Shown here one piece after another: positions 1-4,616 of a stretch of DNA of 5,433 bases (positions are counted from its first letter, which is position 1; each line of letters begins with the position of its first letter). This DNA comes from Clostridiales bacterium. Lineage in GTDB: Bacteria; Bacillota; Clostridia; Tissierellales; Dethiosulfatibacteraceae. The translations under genes and the position numbers were made by a program. The notes under the pieces were generated by a model. That model searched no databases and had not been told where the DNA came from. It saw nothing but the letters and a program-made list of their open reading frames with translations. The stretch spans positions 1-5,433 of the forward strand of contig DPPH01000157.1 of assembly GCA_003539375.1 (NCBI GenBank), read 5' to 3'.

Positions 1-417
1 AGAATATCCATCAATACCGATTCCGTTATCCATAAATAACTCTCTTACTTTTTTTAATTGGGTTTTTTCTTTGTTTATTAAATATTCGCTTTCTCCAGAC
101 CTGTATAATTTTCTCGTAATCGATACTTCGTTATAATCTACAGGTAATAAATTGTCACTGTTATCAAAAATTAAGTCTACCTGTGCTATACTTTGAGGAT
201 TTTTATTTTTAGTACCAGCGAAAATTACATCGGACATTACATTTCCTCTTAAAGTCTTAGCACTTTGTTCACCTAAAACCCATTTAAATGCGTCGGAGAT
301 ATTGCTTTTACCGCTGCCATTTGGTCCAACAACTGCAGTTAGTTTTGAGTTAATATCTAATTTTGTTTTGTTTGCAAAGGATTTAAATCCATTTATATAT
401 ATTGATTTTAAATACAA
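1..417 (-). CDS. smc: Chromosome segregation ATPase Smc, N-terminal part (runs off the left edge)
   Basis: These are the first 139 codons of the structural maintenance of chromosomes protein, a long coiled-coil ATPase that with ScpA and ScpB forms the bacterial condensin on the nucleoid. The reading frame begins MYLKSIYINGFKSF, the typical Smc start. The Walker A loop GPNGSGKS is at residues 31-38. It is followed by FKWVLGEQSAKTLRG at 44-58, whose R57 matches the conserved R-loop arginine of B. subtilis Smc, and by the conserved YRSGESEYLIN and LFMDNGIG stretches. The Walker B and signature motifs lie in the missing C-terminal head. The start is TTG: no ATG gives this N-terminus, and a TGAGGTG ribosome binding site lies 6 bases upstream. 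That site fills the 13-base gap after the rnc stop, so smc is probably co-transcribed and coupled with rnc. The frame is open to the window edge, so the truncation comes from the window boundary. Identification is very secure. Confidence 0.97.
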   Translation of the reverse strand, partial: MYLKSIYINGFKSFANKTKLDINSKLTAVVGPNGSGKSNISDAFKWVLGEQSAKTLRGNVMSDVIFAGTKNKNPQSIAQVDLIFDNSDNLLPVDYNEVSITRKLYRSGESEYLINKEKTQLKKVRELFMDNGIGIDGYS

Positions 418-430
418 TTTTTACACCTCA

Positions 431-1135
431 TTATTCAGGTAAGCTCTCATTTATTTTTTTCAAAGCTTCTCGAGCGGCCTTTTGTTCTGCATTTTTTTTG
501 CTTTTTCCTTTTCCTTTACCTGCTTCTTTTCCAGTTATAAGGACTTTTACAAAAAATGTTTTATTATGATCTGGTCCTATTTCATTCGTGACAACATAAG
601 AAATTCTATTAGTATTATTTATGCTCTGAACTACTTCCTGAAGTTTTGTTTTATAGTCATAGTTTAACTTGCCATCTTCTGCTCTTTTTATATAGTCATC
701 AAATAGTTTTAAAACTAGTTTTTCAGCATTTTCATAATTGCTATCTAAGTATATTGCTGCAATAATCGCCTCAACAGAATCAGCTAAAATAGACTTTCTC
801 TCTCTACCTCCCGTGGCTTCTTCCCCTTTGCCGAGTTTAAGATATTTTCCTATATTGTAGTTTGTAGCAATATCGTATAATGCTTCTTCACATACAATTT
901 TTGATCTTAACCTAGTAAGTCTTCCCTCGGGATATTTATTAAATTTTTTAAATAGATAAGTGCTAATTATTAATTCAATAACCGCATCTCCTAAAAACTC
1001 CAGTCTTTCATTACAGTTGATATTCTCTTGAAATTCATTAGAATAAGAACTGTGAGTTACCGCTTCCTCTAATAATTCCAAGTTGTTAAATTCATAATTT
1101 AACTCCTTTTGGAGTTTGTTGAAATTGCCTATCAT
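431..1135 (-). CDS. rnc: Ribonuclease III
   Basis: This is a complete 234-residue RNase III, the Mg-dependent double-strand-specific endoribonuclease that excises 16S and 23S rRNA precursors and cuts structured mRNAs as a homodimer. The N-terminal endonuclease domain covers about residues 5-150 and carries the family signature NERLEFLGD (42-50). The predicted catalytic acids are E46, D50, D119 and E122, equivalent to E. coli E41, D45, D114 and E117. A C-terminal double-stranded RNA binding domain covers about residues 158-230, with the basic KGKGKSKKNAEQKAA stretch at its final helix. Length is normal for the family. The ATG start has a strong GGGGAGG site 4 bases upstream. The gene lies between acpP and smc, the standard Firmicutes order. 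The acpP-rnc gap of 102 bases holds two hairpins, described separately, and no convincing promoter. Transcription therefore probably reads in from plsX-acpP. Confidence 0.98.
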   Translation of the reverse strand: MIGNFNKLQKELNYEFNNLELLEEAVTHSSYSNEFQENINCNERLEFLGDAVIELIISTYLFKKFNKYPEGRLTRLRSKIVCEEALYDIATNYNIGKYLKLGKGEEATGGRERKSILADSVEAIIAAIYLDSNYENAEKLVLKLFDDYIKRAEDGKLNYDYKTKLQEVVQSINNTNRISYVVTNEIGPDHNKTFFVKVLITGKEAGKGKGKSKKNAEQKAAREALKKINESLPE

Positions 1136-1161
1136 TAATCCTCCCCATAATTAAAGACAAC

Positions 1162-1183
1162 TAACTAACTGTAGAGTTAATCA
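1162..1183 (-). other. Imperfect hairpin in the rnc leader
   Basis: In the minus-strand RNA, UGAUUAACU (1183-1175) can pair with AGUUAGUUA (1170-1162) across a CUAC loop. The 9-bp stem includes two G-U wobbles. The downstream arm is built from a short AGTT repeat, three copies at 1159-1170. The hairpin sits 26 bases upstream of the rnc start codon. RNase III genes in some bacteria are controlled by cleavage of their own leader RNA. This stem is shorter than a typical RNase III target, so such a role is only a guess. Confidence 0.3.
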
Positions 1184-1216
1184 CTCGTCAATAATTATTT
1201 AATATTATTAATTTTA

Positions 1217-1239
1217 AAAGTCCTGCATAACAGGACTTT
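1217..1239 (-). terminator. Hairpin overlapping the acpP stop codon; weak terminator or attenuator
   Basis: A perfect 9-bp inverted repeat, AAAGTCCTG and CAGGACTTT with a 5-base loop, begins within the acpP stop codon on the minus strand. The RNA after the stem continues U then AAAAUUAAUAAU. Counting the stem's own last Us, this gives a run of only four Us. That is poorer than a strong intrinsic terminator. I infer partial termination or 3'-end stabilisation of the plsX-acpP message, with read-through into rnc-smc, because no clear promoter is visible before rnc. Confidence 0.55.
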
Positions 1240-1468
1240 ATTCAATACTTTCTAAATAATCAATTGCATCTTTAACAGTTTTGATTTTCTCTGCATCTTC
1301 GTCTTCAATCTCTATTCCGTATTCATCTTCAAGTCCCATTATTAACTCTACTAAGGAAATTGAATCAGCATCTAAATCATCTACAAAGGAAGTTTCCATC
1401 GTTATTTCTGTGTTTTCATCTAGGTTTAATCTTTCAATAATAATTTTTTTTATTTCTTGTAGTTCCAA
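1238..1468 (-). CDS. acpP: Acyl carrier protein
   Basis: This 76-residue acidic protein is the acyl carrier protein of type II fatty acid synthesis. It carries the growing acyl chain on a 4'-phosphopantetheine arm and supplies acyl groups to PlsX. The attachment serine is S36 within LDADSISLVEL (residues 32-42), followed by the conserved IMGLEDEYGIEIEDEDAEKI helix II/III region and a final helix KTVKDAIDYL. The length is exactly typical. The usual DSLD-x-VE motif reads DSIS-x-VE here, with the aspartate after the prosthetic serine replaced by S38. The start is TTG. An AGGAGG ribosome binding site lies 6 bases upstream, inside the last codons of plsX, and only one base separates the plsX stop from this TTG. 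Translation is therefore probably coupled to plsX. No fabD or fabG lies between plsX and acpP, unlike the Bacillus arrangement. Confidence 0.96.
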   Translation of the reverse strand: MELQEIKKIIIERLNLDENTEITMETSFVDDLDADSISLVELIMGLEDEYGIEIEDEDAEKIKTVKDAIDYLESIE

Positions 1469-1469
1469 T

Positions 1470-2465
1470 TTAATCCTCCTTATTTATTTTTTCTTCTATA
1501 AACTTTATAGAATTACTTTCATAGAAAATTTTACTTTGTCTAATTGCATTTTTGAATGCTCTAGCCTTAGAGCTTCCATGAGCTTTTATAACTGGTGATT
1601 TTAGACCTAATAACGGTGCTCCACCATATTCGTTATAGTCAAATTTACTTTTTAATTCTCTCATTGAGTTTTTAATTAATGCTCCACCAATCATTCCCCT
1701 TATACTGCTTTTTAACTCAACTTTTATTTGATTCATTAATTCTTTTGTAAGTCCTTCTGTTAATTTTAACACAATATTACCTACAAATCCATCACAAACT
1801 AGGACATCTGCTTCGCTATTTAATAGATTTCTTGACTCAATATTGCCGATAAAATTTAAGTCCGATTCTTCAAGTAACTTGTGGGCTTCTATATACAGTT
1901 TACTACCCTTTGTTTTTTCTGTGCCTATATTTATAAGTCCTACTTTAGGATTATCTTTATTTAAAACTTTTTCAGCATATATGCTTCCCATAATACCAAA
2001 TTGATATAAAAATTCTGGTTTACAGTCGGCATTTGCTCCAACGTCTAAGAGTATACTATTTCCAACTATAGTAGGAATAATAGGAGCTAAGGAAGGTCTT
2101 TCAATACCTTTAATTCTACCTACAATAAAAAGTCCACCGCTAAGTAGGGCTCCAGTATTTCCTGCAGAAACAAAAGCATCTCCTTCTTTTTCTTTTATAA
2201 GATTTAGACCAACAACCATAGAAGATTCTTTTTTTCTCCTTATAGCCTTAACTGGTTTATCCTCATTAGTAATTATGTCATCAGCATTAATTATTTCTAA
2301 TTTTTTATTAAAACTCTTACCGTACCTATCAATACTATCTTTTATTAAATTTTCTTTACCCACGAGCAGAACTTTTACATTAAGTTCCTCTACAGCTTGA
2401 AGTGTTCCTTTTATTATTTCTTCAGGAGCATTATCTCCACCCATGGCGTCTACTACTATTTTCAA
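1470..2465 (-). CDS. plsX: Phosphate acyltransferase PlsX
   Basis: PlsX is a peripheral membrane enzyme that converts acyl-ACP and phosphate to acyl-phosphate, the donor that PlsY uses to acylate glycerol-3-phosphate in phospholipid synthesis. The protein opens with KIVVDAMGGDNAP, the family hallmark. It carries GDAFVSAGNTGAL (95-107), LLDVGANADCKPEFLYQF (139-156), LINIGTEKTKG (177-187), VLVCDGFVGNIVLK (221-234) and YGGAPLLGL (280-288). I chose the TTG at 2463-2465, giving 331 residues, close to the roughly 333 of B. subtilis PlsX. It places the hallmark at the N-terminus and has GGGGTG 6 bases upstream. A longer frame from a TTG at 2490-2492 adds nine residues, but it has no ribosome binding site and would lie at or before the predicted transcription start. 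The gene has its own promoter and is followed immediately by acpP, whose product is PlsX's substrate carrier. Confidence 0.96.
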   Translation of the reverse strand: MKIVVDAMGGDNAPEEIIKGTLQAVEELNVKVLLVGKENLIKDSIDRYGKSFNKKLEIINADDIITNEDKPVKAIRRKKESSMVVGLNLIKEKEGDAFVSAGNTGALLSGGLFIVGRIKGIERPSLAPIIPTIVGNSILLDVGANADCKPEFLYQFGIMGSIYAEKVLNKDNPKVGLINIGTEKTKGSKLYIEAHKLLEESDLNFIGNIESRNLLNSEADVLVCDGFVGNIVLKLTEGLTKELMNQIKVELKSSIRGMIGGALIKNSMRELKSKFDYNEYGGAPLLGLKSPVIKAHGSSKARAFKNAIRQSKIFYESNSIKFIEEKINKED

Positions 2466-2467
2466 TA

Positions 2468-2477
2468 TCTTCACCCC
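2468..2477 (-). promoter_or_regulatory. Ribosome binding site that fixes the plsX TTG start
   Basis: On the minus strand the sequence reads TTGGGGTGAAGATA and then the TTG codon. The GGGGTGA core is correctly spaced for the TTG at 2463-2465. No comparable purine-rich site precedes the upstream in-frame TTG at 2490-2492. This supports the shorter 331-residue protein. Confidence 0.7.
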
Positions 2478-2497
2478 AATTATTATGTTCAAAAATA

Positions 2498-2526
2498 AGT
2501 ATACATTAGAAGATATTAATTTGCAA
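2498..2526 (-). promoter_or_regulatory. Probable sigma-A promoter of plsX-acpP
   Basis: The minus strand carries TTGCAA (2521-2526, four of six matches to the -35 consensus), a 17-base spacer and TATACT (2498-2503, five of six matches to the -10 consensus). Transcription would start near 2491, leaving about 25 bases of leader before the plsX TTG. The -35 element lies directly beyond the U-tract of the rpmF terminator, so one unit ends and the next begins within about 60 bases. I found no convincing inverted repeat resembling the FapR operator of Bacillus lipid genes. Confidence 0.6.
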
Positions 2527-2527
2527 T

Positions 2528-2553
2528 AAAAAAGACAGCTTTAAAAGCCATCT
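2528..2553 (-). terminator. Intrinsic terminator after rpmF
   Basis: The minus-strand RNA forms AGAUGGCU / AGCUGUCU, an 8-bp stem with two adjacent G-U wobbles and a 5-base loop (2533-2553). A run of about six Us follows (2533-2528). The stem begins 2 bases after the rpmF stop codon. It would end the DUF177-rpmF transcript, perhaps incompletely because of the wobble pairs. Confidence 0.7.
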
Positions 2554-2555
2554 TC

Positions 2556-2735
2556 TTATTCCTTATCTAATACATTCCTTCCATCATAGTAACCACATTC
2601 TTGACAAACTCTATGCGGTAACTTCATTTCATGACATTGAGGACATTCTGTAAATCCTGTTACTTTAATTCTTTCTTTTGCTGTTCTTCTTTTATCTCTT
2701 CTTGCTTTAGACGTTTTACGCTTTGGTACTGCCAT
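2556..2735 (-). CDS. rpmF: 50S ribosomal protein L32
   Basis: This short gene encodes a 59-residue basic protein starting MAVPKRKTSKARRDKRRTA, the classic L32 N-terminus. L32 sits in the large ribosomal subunit near the base of the L1/L22 side. Two CxxC pairs, C31-C34 (CPQC) and C44-C47 (CQEC), form a zinc ribbon, so this is the zinc-binding form. They are followed by GYYDGRNVLDKE. The ATG is preceded by AAGGAGGTG, which lies inside the last codons of the DUF177 gene, and only two bases separate that gene's stop from this start. Tight coupling is therefore likely. DUF177 and rpmF are neighbours in very many bacteria. A terminator follows directly. Confidence 0.97.
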   Translation of the reverse strand: MAVPKRKTSKARRDKRRTAKERIKVTGFTECPQCHEMKLPHRVCQECGYYDGRNVLDKE

Positions 2736-2737
2736 GT

Positions 2738-3244
2738 TTACACCTCCTTGTCCAACAACTCTTTAAGTTTACCCATTCTTGGGTCTATTTTTTCATTATC
2801 ACAATTGCAGTCTTCTTCGTTTAAGTTTACTCCACATTTCGGGCATAATCCTTTACAATTTACGCTGCATAGTGGTTTTAATGGTCTATTAATATTGAAT
2901 ATCTCTTTTAACAAATCTTCAATATTTATCTCTCCATTTTTTTGTAGAATGTTATAATAATCTACACTCTCATCTTCTAATTCATCCTTTGATGAACTTA
3001 TAAAGATGTCTGCTTTATCAATAATCTTATTTGTATATTTCTTTAAACATCTTGAGCATTCTTCAGTATACTCAAATTCAACCTCAATGCTACCATTTAT
3101 ATCATCATCGACTTTATATATTTCCAGTGATATTTTTACAAGCTCTGTGAAGGTTATACCCTCAATGTTTAAATTTTCAATATTTTTTTTAATCTCTAGC
3201 TTTTTTTCTTTTCCCTCAATAAATTTTAATAGGGATATTTTCAT
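2738..3244 (-). CDS. DUF177/YceD family protein (23S rRNA accumulation)
   Basis: This is a complete 168-residue member of the YceD/DUF177 family (YlbN in B. subtilis). Members in E. coli and plants are needed for normal 23S rRNA accumulation, though the biochemical role is unclear. The protein starts MKISLLKFIEGKEKKLEI. It has a mid-protein CSRC pair (C63, C66), then the C-terminal cysteine cluster LCSVNCKGLCPKCGVNLN (C126, C130, C134, C137) with C146 and C148, and ends with the family motif DPRMGKLKELL. The cysteine spacing suggests metal binding. The ATG start has GAGGTG 5 bases upstream. It is the first gene after a perfect-consensus promoter and overlaps functionally with rpmF, whose ribosome binding site it contains. 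Family assignment is firm; the molecular function is known only from homologues. Confidence 0.93.
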   Translation of the reverse strand: MKISLLKFIEGKEKKLEIKKNIENLNIEGITFTELVKISLEIYKVDDDINGSIEVEFEYTEECSRCLKKYTNKIIDKADIFISSSKDELEDESVDYYNILQKNGEINIEDLLKEIFNINRPLKPLCSVNCKGLCPKCGVNLNEEDCNCDNEKIDPRMGKLKELLDKEV

Positions 3245-3268
3245 ATTATCACCTCAAGTGCAAGAAAA

Positions 3269-3297
3269 ATTATAAATAAAAAGCTTAAGATTGTCAA
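3269..3297 (-). promoter_or_regulatory. Perfect-consensus sigma-A promoter of DUF177-rpmF
   Basis: The minus strand shows TTGACA (3292-3297), a 17-base spacer (3275-3291) and TATAAT (3269-3274), a full match in both hexamers with optimal spacing. The predicted start of transcription is near 3261, giving a leader of only about 16 bases that contains little besides the GAGGTG ribosome binding site. The -35 element lies three bases after the ackA stop codon. No strong terminator separates ackA from it, so some ackA read-through is possible. Confidence 0.9.
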
Positions 3298-3300
3298 GTT

Positions 3301-4497
3301 TTATTTATTTCCTAATATCTCTATAGCTTCACGTGCTATCATTAATTCTTCGTTTGTAGGTATAACGTATACTTTTACTTTCTTACCTTCTTTTGATATT
3401 AGCTGCTCTTTTCCTCTTACGTTATTATTTTCATCATCAATTTCTATTCCTAAATATTCTAAATCTTCACATATTGCTCTTCTTGCTTCTATAGAGTTCT
3501 CTCCTAGGCCAGCAGTAAATACTAAAACATCTATACCACCCATGGCTGCTGTGTAACTAGCTATATATTTTTTAACAATGTAATAGAATTTATCAAGAGC
3601 CAGTTGTGCTCTTTCATTACCTTCTTCTGCAGCTTTCTCAATATCTCTAAAATCATTACTAACTCCTGAGATACCTAAAACTCCAGATTTTTTATTTAAT
3701 AATTCATCTACTTCATCAATTGTCATATTCTTTTTATTCATTAAAAATGTTATTATTGCAGGATCTATACTTCCACTTCTTGTACCCATTGCTAGTCCTT
3801 CTAATGGTGTTAATCCCATACTCGTGTCTACTGATTTTCCACCTCTAATAGCCGTTGCTGAAGCACCATTACCAAGATGACAGGTCACAATTTTTAAATC
3901 TTCAATGTCTTCTCCTATAAGTTCAGCCACTCTGTTAGCTACATATTTATGAGAAGTTCCATGAAAACCATATTTTCTAACGCCTAATTCTTCATAAAGT
4001 TCATATGGTAGTGGATAAATATATGCTTTTTTACTCATTGTTTGGTGAAAAGCTGTATCAAATACACCCGTCATAGTTACATTAGGCATTAACTCCTGAC
4101 ATGCTTTTATTCCAGTGATGTTTGGTGGGTTATGTAGAGGTGCTAAGTCAATACAGTCTTCCATTGCTAATATTACTTCATCGTTTATGATTACTGATCC
4201 AGCAAACTTTTCTCCACCGTGTACAACTCTGTGTCCAACTACATCAATCTCATCAAGGGATTTTATCGCTCCAACTTTTTCATCTACAAGTAAGTCTAAA
4301 ACAACTTTGATTGCATCCTTGTGATTATTAAGTTTATCATCCAGCTTAACTTCTTCTTTACCCTCTGCTTGATGTTTAATTACTCCATCAAGTCCTATTC
4401 TCTCTGCTAATCCTTTTGCCAAAACATCTTCGTTTTCCATGTTAATAAGTTGATATTTTAGTGACGAACTTCCACAATTAATTACCAATACATTCAT
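3301..4497 (-). CDS. ackA: Acetate kinase
   Basis: This complete 398-residue protein is acetate kinase, a cytosolic homodimer that interconverts acetyl-phosphate plus ADP with acetate plus ATP. In fermenters it provides substrate-level ATP. The N-terminal signature VINCGSSSLKYQL (5-17) includes N7. Other landmarks are HRVVHGGEKF (89-98) with R90, FDTAFHQTM (146-154) with D147, YGFHGTSHKY (176-185) with H179, HLGNGAS (207-213), the second signature DTSMGLTPLEGLAMGTRSG (224-242) with R240, FTAGLGENS (327-335), and IPTNEEL (379-385) with E383. These match the active-site residues of the Methanosarcina enzyme, offset by one. The ATG has GGAGGT 6 bases upstream. No pta gene adjoins it: it is divergent from tmcAL and followed by the DUF177 unit. 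Acetyl-phosphate must then come from a Pta encoded elsewhere or from another source such as a Stickland-type reductase; this is inference. Confidence 0.98.
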   Translation of the reverse strand: MNVLVINCGSSSLKYQLINMENEDVLAKGLAERIGLDGVIKHQAEGKEEVKLDDKLNNHKDAIKVVLDLLVDEKVGAIKSLDEIDVVGHRVVHGGEKFAGSVIINDEVILAMEDCIDLAPLHNPPNITGIKACQELMPNVTMTGVFDTAFHQTMSKKAYIYPLPYELYEELGVRKYGFHGTSHKYVANRVAELIGEDIEDLKIVTCHLGNGASATAIRGGKSVDTSMGLTPLEGLAMGTRSGSIDPAIITFLMNKKNMTIDEVDELLNKKSGVLGISGVSNDFRDIEKAAEEGNERAQLALDKFYYIVKKYIASYTAAMGGIDVLVFTAGLGENSIEARRAICEDLEYLGIEIDDENNNVRGKEQLISKEGKKVKVYVIPTNEELMIAREAIEILGNK

Positions 4498-4616
4498 TTT
4501 ATTACCTCCATTTTATTATAACTGACTAATATATATTAATATATATTCTAAAAAAAATCAACTTTAATAATTGTTGATATCCTTATTTTATTATATACTA
4601 TCATATGGAGGTAGTT
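4498..4616. promoter_or_regulatory. Divergent control region between ackA and tmcAL
   Basis: This very AT-rich gap must hold the promoters of both flanking genes. On the minus strand a perfect TATAAT lies at 4515-4520, but no recognisable -35 element is spaced from it. On the plus strand TATACT at 4594-4599 follows a weak TTGTTG at 4571-4576 with a 17-base spacer. Either -10 would start transcription at or just before the ribosome binding site, leaving a leader of only about 11 bases. Other TATATT-like choices exist in the AT-repeat, so the true promoters cannot be fixed by eye. Confidence 0.45.
4527..4546. repeat. Tandem 10-bp AT repeat (two copies)
   Basis: TAATATATAT occurs twice in perfect tandem, at 4527-4536 and 4537-4546. 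Each unit overlaps the self-complementary sequence AATATATATT. The period of 10 bases is close to one helical turn. The repeat lies upstream of ackA, where an upstream promoter or regulator contact would fall. It may also be simple AT slippage. Confidence 0.75.

Noticed and set aside
482..667. Plus-strand open frame of 61 codons opposite rnc
   Set aside because: It is antisense to a certain RNase III gene. Its Phe- and Ser-rich translation is what AT-rich antisense DNA gives, and it shows no ribosome binding site or family motif.
1163..1191. Possible promoter before rnc with a TTGACG -35-like hexamer
   Set aside because: At 16-18 bases of spacing the -10 position reads TTAGTT or similar, matching only two of six consensus bases.
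1281..1598. Plus-strand open frame of 105 codons opposite acpP and the end of plsX
   Set aside because: The Ser/Ile/Phe-rich translation is the complement of acidic ACP codons. It spans two certain genes on the other strand.
2466..2492. N-terminal extension of PlsX by nine residues from an upstream TTG
   Set aside because: It has no ribosome binding site, falls at the predicted transcription start, and moves the KIVVDAMGGD hallmark away from the N-terminus.
2466..2530. FapR-type operator in the plsX promoter
   Set aside because: The sequence has scattered TTAATA-like words but no long inverted repeat of the Bacillus FapR kind, and no fapR gene is present beside plsX.
2631..3275. Plus-strand open frames opposite rpmF and DUF177
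   Set aside because: Both are shadows of well-identified genes, with low-complexity Ser/Phe-rich translations and no initiation signal.
3245..3303. Terminator for ackA
   Set aside because: The AAAACTT and AAGCTTTT words allow only a mismatched weak stem. The sequence is better explained by the consensus promoter it contains.
4115..4324. Plus-strand open frame of 69 codons inside ackA
   Set aside because: It lies wholly antisense to conserved acetate kinase codons and has no recognisable motif.
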